A stretch of DNA of 64,000 bases from Gp1-AA122 sp035631655. GTDB lineage: Bacteria; Acidobacteriota; Terriglobia; Terriglobales; Acidobacteriaceae. The DNA is taken from contig DASQIH010000047.1 of NCBI GenBank assembly GCA_035631655.1, forward strand, positions 1 to 64,000, in the 5' to 3' direction. How positions within the stretch are numbered: the stretch's first letter is position 1; the number at the start of each line of letters is the position of its first letter. The notes below the pieces were generated by a model. It saw only the letters and a program-made list of their open reading frames with translations, searched no databases and had not been told where the DNA came from. The position numbers were made by a program, and so were the translations under genes. Of this stretch, positions 35,402 to 45,355 are shown piece by piece.

Positions 35402-35761
35402 CTATGTGTGTGCCAGCAGCCTCTCGCATGCGCGCCGGATATCTTGAAGAACCACGGGACTCGTTTGCACGAACTCGAATCCGTAGTGTGATGTCGAGTG
35501 GCGATGTACGAGTGCCCGCATCGTCAGTTCCTGCCGCGCGGTAGGCAGTGGAAATTCCACCAGCACAGTTTGCCCTGAAGAGAGTTCTCCCGCCAGGATC
35601 CCACCCATCCCACCTTCACTGATTTCTCGGGAGCGGCCTTTCACGGTATGAGGTAGTCCGGAGTGCACTTCCGTGACCCTGATAACGGTATCGAGCTTGT
35701 ATCGCGGGAAGCGGCGCCGCTTCGTCACTGATGGGTTAAGCTCCCGCCTTGTGTCATCCAT
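35402..35761 (-). CDS. PilZ-domain protein
   Basis: The product has 119 residues from the ATG at 35761. The frame is open to a TTG at 35839, which I think less likely. The PilZ signature is complete: RRRFPRYKL (the RxxxR motif) and, after the first strand, SREISEGGMGG (the D/NxSxxG motif with Glu in front). It is expected to bind cyclic di-GMP and act on a partner by contact. No flagellar, pilus or cellulose genes are in sight. Confidence 0.8.
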   Translation of the reverse strand: MDDTRRELNPSVTKRRRFPRYKLDTVIRVTEVHSGLPHTVKGRSREISEGGMGGILAGELSSGQTVLVEFPLPTARQELTMRALVHRHSTSHYGFEFVQTSPVVLQDIRRACERLLAHT

Positions 35762-35875
35762 GTCCGGTCCCCAGAAGACGGTGGAGTAGTCGTACCCTTT
35801 ATTCTCCTCCTCTTTGCATTTTTCAGGATAGCCGGTCAAGCGGGGGTCGTTGCCGGTTTTGGTACTCTGATTCTC

Positions 35876-36550
35876 ATGGGTCCTGTCCTGGCAGAGCGGC
35901 GCAACGTTTCCCGGACAAGGCTCGTGCGTGGCATTGGCCTCACCGTTCTGGCGCTTGGCTCGCTTCTTCTATTCCTCTGGTTGGGCGAAGATGTCCATAC
36001 CAGCCGCACACAGCAGGTCGATGACCAGGTGCGAACGGCAGTCCACGCTTGGGCCAGCCCCGCCCGGACCTGGCTGATGCTGCGCATGACACAACTGGGA
36101 TCACCGGTCGTGGTCAGCACTTTCGCGGTCGCAGCCGTAATCGTATTTCTTGTCGTGAAGTGGAAACCCGCCGCGATTCTGCTGTCCTCTGACCTGGTCG
36201 TTGCCGGCGTGCTGAACACGTTCCTGAAGGATGTCTTCCACCGGCCGCGCCCGCAGCCGTTCTTCGGTATTCCGCCGCCCTACACCTACAGTTTTCCCAG
36301 CGGCCATTCCCTATTCTCGATTTGCTTTTACGGAATGCTGGCTGCGCTTTTGTCTGCCCGGCTGGAGCGCCGGTTCGCGCGAGCGCTGGTGTGGATCTTT
36401 GCAACGTTGTTGGCAATAGGGATAGGCTTTTCGCGCGTCTATCTCGGCCTGCACTACCCCAGCGACGTGCTCGGCGGATGGGCGATTGCACTGGCCTGGG
36501 TCAGCGTCTTGCTGATGTTCGACAAGGGCGAAAAGGCGGCCCAGAAATAA
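35876..36550 (+). CDS. PAP2-family membrane phosphatase
   Basis: The product has 224 residues with about six membrane segments. The three phosphatase motifs are present: KDVFHRPRPQPF (KX6RP), PSGHS, and SRVYLGLHYPSDVLGG (SRX5HX3D). Members remove phosphate from undecaprenyl pyrophosphate, phosphatidate or related lipids at the outer face of the membrane. It is divergent from PilZ. The substrate cannot be told. Confidence 0.88.
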   Translation: MGPVLAERRNVSRTRLVRGIGLTVLALGSLLLFLWLGEDVHTSRTQQVDDQVRTAVHAWASPARTWLMLRMTQLGSPVVVSTFAVAAVIVFLVVKWKPAAILLSSDLVVAGVLNTFLKDVFHRPRPQPFFGIPPPYTYSFPSGHSLFSICFYGMLAALLSARLERRFARALVWIFATLLAIGIGFSRVYLGLHYPSDVLGGWAIALAWVSVLLMFDKGEKAAQK

Positions 36551-36562
36551 CCCTAGCCACAA

Positions 36563-37738
36563 TCACAGAGCGCGCAAAGCTGCCGCCACCGGCCGGCGTG
36601 CCGCCCGGATCGCTGGTGGCAGCCCGCCTACGAGACCCATCAAAAGCGCAAAGACAATGCCGCCAGCCAGCAGAATCGGCGTCACACTGAAGGCAAACGC
36701 CAGGTGAGAAAAGGTCTGCCAGTTCATGGCACCCGTCGTCAGCCCATTCAGCGGGAGTACTGCCAGGCATCCCAACGCGCCACCCACGGAAGAGATCAGC
36801 AGCGCTTCGACCACGAAGGAGATCACCACGCTTCCGGCTCCGAAGCCAAGCGCGCGAATGGTGGCGATTTCGCGCGAGCGCTCCGCCACCGCCGAGTACA
36901 TGGTGTTCAAGGCGCCAAATACGGCGCCAATTCCCATCACCGCCGCTACAATCGACCCCAACACCGTGATGAGAGTAGTCAGCACCCGTGATTGCTTGTC
37001 GTAATAGTCCACTTCCCGCTCTGCCTGGAGAGTCAGCCGCGGGTCGGAAGTGAGCGCGTCTTTGAAGGTGCTCAGGGCGTCGGGCGAAGTCAGTCGCACG
37101 GCAAGGGAGGAAAAAATGCTTTGGGGCCGGTGATAAACCTCGCTCAGAATATTGGAGTCACACCAGACTTCGGAATCGAACGCTGTGCCGCCCGCGTCGA
37201 ACACTCCTACGATCTTCCATTGCCCGCCACCGAATCGAACCGTATTTCCCAGGTCCAGGCCGGCATAGCTGTGTACCGCATTTTTTCCCACCACAAGTTC
37301 GTTGAGACCGGGCTGGAAAAGACGTCCGGCAACGATTTTTACATTCTCGTGGACTTGCGGCGCCTTGGTGGATACGCCGCGGATTTGCACGTTGGCATCG
37401 GTGCCCGTGGACTTCAGAGGAAACGGCGCAATCACCACCACTTCGGGACTCACTAACGGCCCCTCGGCGGAGCGAGCGACACCAGGGGCGTCTTCCAGGA
37501 TTTTTTCCTGGTCCAGCTGAATGACACTGTCCATTTCCGAAGTCGAGCCGGCGCGGCGCACCATGGCATTTCTGGCAGAACCGGAGTGCACCAGCGTGGC
37601 TTTGAATCCGCGCGCCAGCGACAGCATGGCAACGAATACGCCTACTGTGCCTGCTATGCCCAAGACTGCAACCACGGCAGAAGTCCAGCGTGCCTTCACG
37701 CTGCGCATGTTGTAGATAACTGGAATCGCCATGGTCAC
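36563..37738 (-). CDS. ABC transporter permease (MacB/FtsX type), second of two
   Basis: The product has 391 residues. One N-terminal membrane segment (WTSAVVAVLGIAGTVGVFVAML) is followed by a large periplasmic MacB_PCD domain, then three C-terminal segments of the FtsX fold, including LTTLITVLGSIVAAVMGIGAVFGAL and VVISFVVEALLISSVGGALGCLAV. YSAVAERSREIATIRALGFG is the coupling motif of the family. Its start overlaps the stop of the other permease by 4 bases. It is last in the four-gene export operon 40845-36563. Confidence 0.88.
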   Translation of the reverse strand: MTMAIPVIYNMRSVKARWTSAVVAVLGIAGTVGVFVAMLSLARGFKATLVHSGSARNAMVRRAGSTSEMDSVIQLDQEKILEDAPGVARSAEGPLVSPEVVVIAPFPLKSTGTDANVQIRGVSTKAPQVHENVKIVAGRLFQPGLNELVVGKNAVHSYAGLDLGNTVRFGGGQWKIVGVFDAGGTAFDSEVWCDSNILSEVYHRPQSIFSSLAVRLTSPDALSTFKDALTSDPRLTLQAEREVDYYDKQSRVLTTLITVLGSIVAAVMGIGAVFGALNTMYSAVAERSREIATIRALGFGAGSVVISFVVEALLISSVGGALGCLAVLPLNGLTTGAMNWQTFSHLAFAFSVTPILLAGGIVFALLMGLVGGLPPAIRAARRPVAAALRAL

Positions 37739-38874
37739 ACCCTCCGCAGCGCATCCACCACGCGCAAGCGCATGGCGCTCACGGCTGGCAGCATGCCGGC
37801 TATGATACCGACGGCCAAGGCCGTGGCAATCCCACCCGCGATTGCACCTGCGGGCAGATAGAAGAAGGGCAGCAGACCTCGTGTGGGGTCACCCGCCAAC
37901 GTAAACAATTTGGCCAGGAACATCCCCAGAACTCCGCCAACGGCAGCCACCATCAGCGACTCCGCCAGGATCAGCCGCAGAACGAATCCATCGGAATATC
38001 CGATAGCCTTCAGCACGGCAAGTTCCCCAATGCGCTCGCGCACGGCTATCGCCATCGTGTTGCCGGTCACCAGCAGAAGTGTGAAAAACACGACTCCGCC
38101 GATGGTCAGAATGAGGAACTGAATGTTGCCGAACTGTTTGACCCAACCTGCGGCAAACGCTTTCTCCGTGTCGGTCTTGGTTTCCCACGGAGAGTTGGCA
38201 AACTCCTGGTCAATCGTCTTGATGATTTCTACCGCTCGGTCGGGGTTGTCAATACGGATCGTGTACCATCCGACAAAACCCTTCCCAAACGGCTTGCGTT
38301 CATCGAAATACTTCCAATGGAACCAGAACTGGGTTGTGTCATCAGCCGGGCGCGTGCCGTGATAAATGGCACGAACATTGAATTCCCAGATCCCTGGAAT
38401 GAACGTGCCTCGAATGGGAATGCGATCGCCGATTTTCCAACCAAATCTCTTGGCCGTGTTCTCGCCGACCACGGCTCCTTCTCTGTCAGCGACAAAGGCC
38501 CGCCACTGATCATCGGAGATAAGGAGTTCCGGGAACATTTGGTGCATAGTATCGGTATCGACCGCGAACTGTGGGAAGAAGTTGCGTTCGTCCTGATAGA
38601 CTCCGCCAAACCAGTTCGCGAATGTGACCTGCTTGACCCCGGGGATTTTCAGCAGCCTGTCTCGATAGGAGAGCGGCAGGGGCTGGATGATCGAAGTTCG
38701 ATTGATGGTAACCAGGCGGTCCGCGCCGGCGATATCGACACCCCCAGTGAACGCCCCGCGCACCACGAACAACAAGCCAAACAGAAACAGCGCTACCGCA
38801 AAGGAGCCCACCGTCAGCACGGTGCGGATCTTCTTACGAAACAGATTGGCGAAGATGAAGGGCAGGAATTTCAT
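37735..38874 (-). CDS. ABC transporter permease (MacB/FtsX type), first of two
   Basis: The product has 379 residues from the ATG at 38874, which overlaps the ATPase stop by 4 bases; the open frame to 39072 lies inside the ATPase gene and is rejected. One N-terminal segment (TVLTVGSFAVALFLFGLLFVV) is followed by a periplasmic domain and FtsX segments. The coupling motif is VRERIGELAVLKAIGYSDG. With the next gene it would form a heterodimeric permease. Confidence 0.88.
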   Translation of the reverse strand: MKFLPFIFANLFRKKIRTVLTVGSFAVALFLFGLLFVVRGAFTGGVDIAGADRLVTINRTSIIQPLPLSYRDRLLKIPGVKQVTFANWFGGVYQDERNFFPQFAVDTDTMHQMFPELLISDDQWRAFVADREGAVVGENTAKRFGWKIGDRIPIRGTFIPGIWEFNVRAIYHGTRPADDTTQFWFHWKYFDERKPFGKGFVGWYTIRIDNPDRAVEIIKTIDQEFANSPWETKTDTEKAFAAGWVKQFGNIQFLILTIGGVVFFTLLLVTGNTMAIAVRERIGELAVLKAIGYSDGFVLRLILAESLMVAAVGGVLGMFLAKLFTLAGDPTRGLLPFFYLPAGAIAGGIATALAVGIIAGMLPAVSAMRLRVVDALRRV

Positions 38875-39596
38875 GACGCGGCAACTTCTTTCCCAGCGGC
38901 CTCGACCAGAGCACCCTTTTCCAGGTGCAGCGTGGTGTGTGCCCGCTTCGCCACCAATGGGTCGTGGGTAACCATCAAAACCGTTTTGCCGTATTCGGCA
39001 ACTAAACGCTCGATCAGATTCATGATTTCGTCGGCGCTCTTGCGATCCAGGTCCCCGGTCGGTTCGTCGCACAACAGAAAAGTCGGGTCCGATACGATGG
39101 CCCGCGCAATGGCTACCCGCTGTTCCTGTCCACCGGAGAGTTGCCGCGGGTAGTGATGCATCCTGTCTGTCAGTCCAACCACGCCTAGCGCCGTCTCCAC
39201 GTGGGTCTTCCGTTCCGCCTTGTTAAGCTTGGTTAGCAACAGCGGCAATTCCACGTTTTGATAGGCGGTCAGTACGGGAATCAGGTTGAAAACCTGGAAG
39301 ACAAAGCCCACGTGACGCGCCCGCCACTCCGTCAACTTGCTGCGCGACATGTGGGTAATTTCGTCGCCGGCCACGGTGATGCTTCCCCGCGTGGGGACAT
39401 CCACCCCCCCAAGCAGGTTCAGCAGCGTCGTCTTTCCCGATCCGCTAGGCCCCATGAACGCGACAAACTCCCCTTTTTCGACATTCAGATTGAGCCCCTG
39501 CAGGACGTGAATCTCTTCGCTTCCGCGTTGGTACTTTTTGTCCAGCCCGCGCACGCAAATCAGGCTCGAATTCCCGTTTCCATCCACACGCACCAT
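38871..39596 (-). CDS. ABC transporter ATP-binding protein (MacB/LolD type)
   Basis: The product has 241 residues. Walker A is GPSGSGKTTLLNLLGG, the signature is LSGGQEQRVAIARA, Walker B is FLLCDEPTGDLD, and the switch His is in VTHDPLVAKRAH. Q-loop VFQVFNLIPVLTAYQN is typical of the LolD/MacB branch, which drives mechanotransmission rather than classical import. It lies between the adaptor and the two permeases. Confidence 0.92.
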   Translation of the reverse strand: MVRVDGNGNSSLICVRGLDKKYQRGSEEIHVLQGLNLNVEKGEFVAFMGPSGSGKTTLLNLLGGVDVPTRGSITVAGDEITHMSRSKLTEWRARHVGFVFQVFNLIPVLTAYQNVELPLLLTKLNKAERKTHVETALGVVGLTDRMHHYPRQLSGGQEQRVAIARAIVSDPTFLLCDEPTGDLDRKSADEIMNLIERLVAEYGKTVLMVTHDPLVAKRAHTTLHLEKGALVEAAGKEVAAS

Positions 39597-39606
39597 CTCG
39601 CTCTCC

Positions 39607-40845
39607 TTACTTCTTAACTTCTACGCTTTGGCCCTCGCGCAAGTTCTCAGGTCCGCGAAGCACCAAGGTGTCGCCAGGTGCAAGACCGGCGATGATCTCG
39701 ACATCGTCCCCATGTTCCGCGCCCACGCTGACCGCCCGCCGCTCCACTTTGTTGTCTCTGATCAGGAAAACGACAGACTTTCCACCTTCACTCCGCACTG
39801 TCGACTTTGGAATCAGTGCCTTGGCCTCGGCAGCTTTTCCCTTACTTGCGGGTTTTTCGTCGCCCAGGAATGCCACCTTCACGCCCATGTCTGGCAAAAT
39901 CCGGGGATCTAATTGGTCAAAGGTAATGCGCACTTTCACCGTCGCCTTCTGACGGTCGGCGGTGGGAATGACGGTGCGCACCTTCGCCGAAATTTGCCAG
40001 TTGGGATAGGCATCCAGCGTAGCAATCACCTTCTGTCTCGGCTGCACCCTCGCGATGTAGGACTCGTTCACGTCCACCTCAATCTCTAGCGATTTCATGT
40101 CCACGAGAGTCGCAATACCGGTCCGCGTGAACCCGCCCCCGGCGGAAATCGGCGACACCATTTCACCGACTTGGGCGTCCTTGGACACAATCAGTCCTTC
40201 AAACGGGGCACGAATGGTCGCATTGTCCACATCCTGCTGCGCCACCTGAATGCGGGCATCGGCGGCACGCACCTGTTGCTTCGTAAGCTCAATCCGCGCC
40301 TTCAGACTTGCCACTGTGGTCTGCGCCTGGTCAAGCGCCTGCTCGGTTTGAACCCCAGATGCTTGTAGTCCCTGGGTACGCTTCAACTCACGTTCCGCGT
40401 TGGCCAGATTCACCTGCAAGTCTTGAATCGCAGCGGCTGCAGCGTCGCGATCCGCCCTGGCGGAAACCAGGCGCACCCGCGCATCGGAGTCGTCCAGCGT
40501 GGCCAGGACTTGCCCCTCTTTCACTCGTATCCCCTCATCCGTATAGACCGCCGTAACGCGCCCGGTGATTTTTGCAGCCACCGTCGCCCGTCGCCGGGGC
40601 GTTACGTAGCCGCTGGCGTTCAACAGGGCTTCGCTGCGCGGATCGCCCGCCGGCCGCGCCGTCACCACCTCGACTACCAGTTTCTGACCTCGGACTGCAA
40701 GAATCGCACCGCCCAAAAGGACGGCCGCGCCCAGTATCGCGGCAAACACACCAAGCCGCTTCCCGGCCTTTCCCCCACTCCGCGAGCGGTCATCAATCTT
40801 CAGGGGAGCCAGATCAGGCTGCGGTGCTCGGGAAGTTAGAGTCAT
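39607..40845 (-). CDS. MacA/HlyD-type periplasmic adaptor protein
   Basis: The product has 412 residues. One membrane anchor (LGVFAAILGAAVLLGGAILAV) is followed by a biotinyl-lipoyl-like domain (RRRATVAAKITGRVTAVYTDEGIRV in two parts), a long helical hairpin (about 110-205), the second half of the lipoyl domain (ATIRAPFEGLIVSKDAQVGE) and beta-barrel domains. It links the ABC pump to an outer-membrane channel. No TolC gene is in the window. It is first in the operon. Confidence 0.9.
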   Translation of the reverse strand: MTLTSRAPQPDLAPLKIDDRSRSGGKAGKRLGVFAAILGAAVLLGGAILAVRGQKLVVEVVTARPAGDPRSEALLNASGYVTPRRRATVAAKITGRVTAVYTDEGIRVKEGQVLATLDDSDARVRLVSARADRDAAAAAIQDLQVNLANAERELKRTQGLQASGVQTEQALDQAQTTVASLKARIELTKQQVRAADARIQVAQQDVDNATIRAPFEGLIVSKDAQVGEMVSPISAGGGFTRTGIATLVDMKSLEIEVDVNESYIARVQPRQKVIATLDAYPNWQISAKVRTVIPTADRQKATVKVRITFDQLDPRILPDMGVKVAFLGDEKPASKGKAAEAKALIPKSTVRSEGGKSVVFLIRDNKVERRAVSVGAEHGDDVEIIAGLAPGDTLVLRGPENLREGQSVEVKK

Positions 40846-41185
40846 AGCGGCGCCAACGTTTTCTTGTTAACGGGCTGGGTTACAGTCGAAGACCGAAGCG
40901 ACTGATTGCGTCGAACTCTCAATCTAGACTAAGAGCATAAACGATTTGCGGATGGCCTCACAACCGCGCATCGACTGGTCGCGGACCGTGGCGGACTAAC
41001 GGCAGGAATTCACCGGTAAGTAAAGGACTTACCCGCGTCGTGGAATGTCGGCCTATAAACCTCCGCCCCCGGCAGTGTTCAAAATGCGATGTCGCTCTGG
41101 TTCCCCGAGATTCCACTGTCCCAGTTGGGATATCATTCTTTCACCCAATCGAGCCAATCCTCTTCCGAGGATTTGAGGGCTACCA
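40846..41185. other. Divergent intergenic region, adaptor operon and CarboxypepD_reg gene
   Basis: About 340 bp between the adaptor start (40845, minus) and the 41186 gene (plus). Both promoters must lie here. I see no strong dyad or CRP-type site and no small gene. Confidence 0.4.
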
Positions 41186-42862
41186 ATGGGGCGCCTCCTA
41201 CTCGCACCTGCATTGCTCGCAGTAGGGTTAAGCCTACTCGCCCAAACCTCGGTGTCATCGCCCGATAAGAAAGCAGACGAACATCCCGCTTCTCCCTGTC
41301 TCGTGGCAGGTCGCGTCGTAACAGCAGCTGAAGGGAATCCCCTGAAATCGGCTCGAGTGGCGCTCGTGCCGGAGCGTTCGCGATCGGACACTCGCATCTA
41401 CGCAGCAACTTCTGACGGTGATGGCTTGTTTGTTCTCAAGGATGTTGCCCCGGGCCGCTACCAGTTCTTCGCCACCCACACCGGCTTTGTCGATCAGCAG
41501 TACCAGGCCACGGGAAGCGATGGCGGTGCGCTATTAGCCCTTAAGCCCGGACAGAAGATTAGCGATGTTCTATTCCGCATGACGTTAGCGGCTGTCATCA
41601 GTGGACGCGTGAACAATGAAGATGGGGAGGCGATGGTTCGTGCGCGGGTCGAGGCTCTACGCAGGCCCACCGAAGAAGAAACAGAAGAGGAAAACCCGTT
41701 CGCTTCTCGAAAACAGAGATTGCTTCCCCTGGCTTCGGCCCAGACCGACGATCGCGGCCAGTACCGCATTTTCGGACTCAAACCTGGCGACTATTACCTC
41801 CGCGCTACAGATTCATTTGAGCCTGACAACGGCATGTCAATAGGTCAGGACTATTGGGTTCGACAATATCTCGGGACCGAATACGCCCCGGTGTACTACC
41901 CCGGTGTAGCGCAAGTCGGTCAGGCGGAGGCACTCTCTCTGAAACCGGGCAGTGAGGTGCAAGCCGACTTTTCCATGCAGCGCGTTAAGGTTGTGGATGT
42001 GGCTGGGCACGTCGTTGGCCCGGATGGTCCGGCCAAGGACACCTGGGTGATGCTCGAAGCATCGGGAGAGGACGACTTCAGCTCCAATCGTCAAGACACA
42101 ACCGACGAGAAGGGCGCCTTCAAATTCAAGGGCATACCACCGGGCAGCTACGCCATTGTCGTGTACCAAAGGCGTGAAGGCATAATGACTGGTCAGGCTC
42201 GCCAGAAGATCGAGGTAGGCGGCGAAAACATCGAGGCACTTACCATCCCTCTGGGTGGCGGCGCTACTTTTCGGGGTCGGATTACCACTGCTGGCGCGGG
42301 CTCGGTTTCATGGGACCGGCTTGGTGTAAACCTTAGTCCAGTAGAGGAAGGCGAACAACTGGGTGGGCATGGCCGTGTAAAGCAAGATGGTACTTTCGAG
42401 ATCACCTCAGTCCCCGATGGCAACTACGCGTTCTACGTCTGGGGACTTGAGCGCGACTGGTACGTCAAGTCGGCACGACTGGGCCCGGATGACATCCTCG
42501 AAAAAGGATTGCAGGTGGAAAAAGGTGCATCGGGTGGAAGAATTGAAGTGGTTGTCAGCTCGGCGAGCGCGCAAGTCGAAGGCGCTGTAACCGATGGTGA
42601 CCAGGCGATGATCGGGGCACATGTCCGCATAATGCCCGACCCGGACACACCTTACAATCGATTTCGTTCGCGCAGCGCAACAACTGACCAGACCGGCCAC
42701 TTCCTCATGGCTGGTCTCGCTCCCGGGAAGTATCGTGTGTCTGCGAGGTCTCCAGCATCACCTGGAAGCATTCCCCTCAAGTCGGACCCACAAATCGTTA
42801 CCCTCTCCGAACGTGACCACACGACGGTAGACCTTGTGATTGTGAAGCCCCAGGCCGAGTAG
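41186..42862 (+). CDS. Secreted protein with carboxypeptidase-regulatory-like repeats
   Basis: The product has 558 residues. A signal peptide (LLLAPALLAVGLSLLAQ) is followed by several beta-sandwich repeats of the CarboxypepD_reg type: VAGRVVTAAEGNPLKSARVAL with DGDGLFVLKDVAPGRYQ; VISGRVNNEDGEAMVRARVE with DRGQYRIFGLKPGDYYLRA; later ones end IPPGSYAIVVY and LAPGKYRVSARS. An acidic stretch (EEETEEE) occurs near 172. Such proteins are abundant in Acidobacteriota, and their partners are unknown. No TonB-dependent barrel is attached, unlike many relatives. Confidence 0.8.
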   Translation: MGRLLLAPALLAVGLSLLAQTSVSSPDKKADEHPASPCLVAGRVVTAAEGNPLKSARVALVPERSRSDTRIYAATSDGDGLFVLKDVAPGRYQFFATHTGFVDQQYQATGSDGGALLALKPGQKISDVLFRMTLAAVISGRVNNEDGEAMVRARVEALRRPTEEETEEENPFASRKQRLLPLASAQTDDRGQYRIFGLKPGDYYLRATDSFEPDNGMSIGQDYWVRQYLGTEYAPVYYPGVAQVGQAEALSLKPGSEVQADFSMQRVKVVDVAGHVVGPDGPAKDTWVMLEASGEDDFSSNRQDTTDEKGAFKFKGIPPGSYAIVVYQRREGIMTGQARQKIEVGGENIEALTIPLGGGATFRGRITTAGAGSVSWDRLGVNLSPVEEGEQLGGHGRVKQDGTFEITSVPDGNYAFYVWGLERDWYVKSARLGPDDILEKGLQVEKGASGGRIEVVVSSASAQVEGAVTDGDQAMIGAHVRIMPDPDTPYNRFRSRSATTDQTGHFLMAGLAPGKYRVSARSPASPGSIPLKSDPQIVTLSERDHTTVDLVIVKPQAE

Positions 42863-43074
42863 ATTCGCGCCTCCGACTCCGCCACGACCAGGGGACTTGC
42901 TCTTGTGAGCAGTGATTTCACAGCCTAATTTGAACTCACCTCTCGTGGTTTGCTCCGAAACATGAACTCTGCTACCTTGGTCAGCACTCCGGCAAGTCAA
43001 CGGCCAGCAAGATCAAACGTTTTAGTGGGGCAGTTGGACCATACATGTTGTGAAAAACCTTCTGAGGTACGGGC

Positions 43075-44772
43075 ATGCAACAAGCTGTGCATCTCACCCA
43101 CAAGGCGCTCACCAGTATTGATCTCGTCATTATCGGGCTTTACTTTGCAGTAGTTTTTGGCATCGGTTTTTATTTTGCACGCAAAGAGCGCACCTCGACC
43201 GATTACTTCCTGGCCAGCCGTAGTGTGGGATGGTTCGCGATTGGGGCCTCCCTATTCGTTTCCAACATTTCCACGGAACACTTCATCGGTCTTGCCGGCT
43301 CGGGCGCGACCACCGGACTTGCCGTCGGCCACTTCGAGTGGCTGGCTTGCCTGATCCTCCTCATTCTCGGCTGGGTTTTTGTTCCGTTCTATCTGCGCTC
43401 CAACGTGTTTACCATGCCGGAATTCCTGGAGAGGCGCTTCAATCGCGGTTCTGCAGTTTACCTGGCGAGCATTTCGATTATCGCGTACATCCTCACGAAG
43501 ATCTCGGTCCACCTGTGGGCGGCTGCGATCGTGCTGGAACGAGTCGTAGGTTGGAGTCCCCTGAAAGCGGCCCTCGTCCTGGTGATCGTAACTGGCATTT
43601 ACACCATCGCGGGTGGCCTCTCCGCCGTGATCTACACCGAGGTGGTCCAGACCCTGGTTCTGCTGACCGGCGCCATCGCACTGACGTTTATCGGGTTGCA
43701 CCGGGTGGGCGGATTTGCCGGACTGCGCGCCGATGTGCCGGCCAGTTACTTCCACATGATCAAACCGATCAGCGATCCTGAGTTCCCCTGGACCGGTATC
43801 TTTTTTGGCGCCCCCATCCTTGGGATCTGGTACTGGTGCACCGATCAGGTCATCGTGCAACGCGTGCTTTCCGCTCGCGACGAAGGCCACGCCAAGGCGG
43901 GCACGATCTTCGCCGGCTTCCTGAAGATCCTGCCGGTATTCCTGCTGGTTGTGCCGGGCCTGATTGCCCTCGCCCTCTTCCGGGACATGTTCAAGTTCGG
44001 CCCCAATGGACAGGTTTTGAACGGAGATATCGCTTTTCCGACCCTTATCATCAACCTTCTTCCGACGGGTCTGGTAGGGCTGATGATCGCCGCTCTGCTG
44101 GCAGCGCTGATGGGCGGCATGGCATCGGTCTTCAATTCCGCCTCCACCCTGGTGACCCTCGACTTCTACAAGAAGCTTCGTCCTGAGGCCTCCGAGAGCC
44201 GACTGGTCGCTATCGGCCGGTTCGCAACCGGCGTTATGGTATTGCTCGGAATCGCCTGGGTACCTTTCATTCATCTCATCAGCAGCCAGCTATATATCTA
44301 TCTGCAAAGTGTGCAGGCGTATATAAGCCCGCCGATCGCGGTCTGTTTTATCCTGGGCATTCTGTGGCCAAGGTTGAACGGCCAAGGCGCGATTGCCTCG
44401 CTTTTGACGGGGTTTGTCCTGGGAGCGATCCGATTCGTTTTGGAATTAGTGGACGCCTCCTACGGTGGCCAGTATTTCACCAATTCCTTCGTGAACTGGC
44501 TGGTGAAGATGAACTTCCTTCACTATGCCATCCTGATGTTCGTGATTTGCTCGCTGGTATTGATTCTGGTGAGCTTCACATCGCCGGCACCTGAACGAAG
44601 GAAACTGGCGGGCCTGACCTTCGCCACTGTCGACGAAAAGATGGATCTGACTTCTGTTCACCAGTTGCGCGAGAAACCGGCAGCCGAAACTGCGACGGAA
44701 CATATGTTGAACGTTATCTTCAGCCTGGGGTTGGTTGCGACCGTAGTCGGGCTCTGGATCTACTTCCGGTAG
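43075..44772 (+). CDS. Sodium:solute symporter (SSS family, SglT-like)
   Basis: The product has 565 residues with 13-14 membrane segments. Family features are SRSVGWFAIGASLFVSNIS (helix 1 unwound sodium site), FYLRSNVFTMPEFLERRF, the signature GGLSAVIYTEVVQTLVLL, and GILWPRLNGQGA. It imports a sugar, myo-inositol or similar solute with sodium. The next gene begins 4 bases after the stop, so they are co-transcribed. Substrate is not known. Confidence 0.9.
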   Translation: MQQAVHLTHKALTSIDLVIIGLYFAVVFGIGFYFARKERTSTDYFLASRSVGWFAIGASLFVSNISTEHFIGLAGSGATTGLAVGHFEWLACLILLILGWVFVPFYLRSNVFTMPEFLERRFNRGSAVYLASISIIAYILTKISVHLWAAAIVLERVVGWSPLKAALVLVIVTGIYTIAGGLSAVIYTEVVQTLVLLTGAIALTFIGLHRVGGFAGLRADVPASYFHMIKPISDPEFPWTGIFFGAPILGIWYWCTDQVIVQRVLSARDEGHAKAGTIFAGFLKILPVFLLVVPGLIALALFRDMFKFGPNGQVLNGDIAFPTLIINLLPTGLVGLMIAALLAALMGGMASVFNSASTLVTLDFYKKLRPEASESRLVAIGRFATGVMVLLGIAWVPFIHLISSQLYIYLQSVQAYISPPIAVCFILGILWPRLNGQGAIASLLTGFVLGAIRFVLELVDASYGGQYFTNSFVNWLVKMNFLHYAILMFVICSLVLILVSFTSPAPERRKLAGLTFATVDEKMDLTSVHQLREKPAAETATEHMLNVIFSLGLVATVVGLWIYFR

Positions 44773-44776
44773 TGCG

Positions 44777-45355
44777 ATGTCCCGCATTCGCAGCCTTCGG
44801 CCCAACGTCACGAGGGAAGAGGCTGTTGAGCAATTCTCTCCTGCTGGTCCCGCAGGGGCCTTCCGTCGTCTGGTTTTTGGGCCGCTGCGCTCAGTTGCCG
44901 ACTTCTATATCCCTTTCCGCCTCTTCCAGGTCGAGGTCTCCAACGCGGGCAAACCAGATAAGCGCATTCTGGGTTTAGAAGCCGTGGTGGGTTCGCTCGA
45001 TCTTTACCGTTTTGAGCAGATTCCGGGTTCGTCAGAAATTATTTCCGTAGAGACGCGCAATCATCCCGAGTCCCGGCTGGATGATGCCCGCGCTCATGAG
45101 CTTGTGGTCGACAAGTTCCGGCGCGCACTCTACAGCGAGGGCTTTTTCCGCATGCGAGACCTGAGCATAACCGCGACGCCGTTGCCGGGCGACTTGCACA
45201 TTCCCTACTGGGTGGGATTCCGAGGATCGGGCGCGAGGGCCCAGGTATTTGTCATTGACGCCGTGCGCCGTCAATTGGAAGGCGCCAAAGTACGAGATCT
45301 CCTACAAAACTGGCTGACGGGCCCTCCGGCCGCCGTTCTCCAAGGTCGCCAATAA
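44777..45355 (+). CDS. Protein of unknown function co-transcribed with the symporter
   Basis: The product has 192 residues and starts 4 bases after the symporter stop. There is no signal peptide or membrane segment. Recognisable stretches are FYIPFRLFQVEVSNAG, GLEAVVGSLDLYRFEQIP and IPYWVGFRGSGARAQVFVIDAVRRQLEGAK, suggesting an alpha/beta fold. Family not recognised. Coupling suggests a role linked to the transported solute, but this is weak. Confidence 0.7.
   Translation: MSRIRSLRPNVTREEAVEQFSPAGPAGAFRRLVFGPLRSVADFYIPFRLFQVEVSNAGKPDKRILGLEAVVGSLDLYRFEQIPGSSEIISVETRNHPESRLDDARAHELVVDKFRRALYSEGFFRMRDLSITATPLPGDLHIPYWVGFRGSGARAQVFVIDAVRRQLEGAKVRDLLQNWLTGPPAAVLQGRQ

Noticed and set aside
38875..39072. 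N-terminal extension of the first permease
   Set aside because: It overlaps the conserved end of the ATPase gene, and the ATG at 38874 gives a normal permease start.
42905..42930. TGTGAGCAGTGATTTCACA as a CRP-type site upstream of the symporter
   Set aside because: The half sites have the wrong spacing, so it does not match TGTGA-N6-TCACA.
43252..44274. Long minus-strand open frame of 340 codons
   Set aside because: It lies entirely opposite the symporter gene, is highly polar and matches no family. It is a GC-driven shadow.
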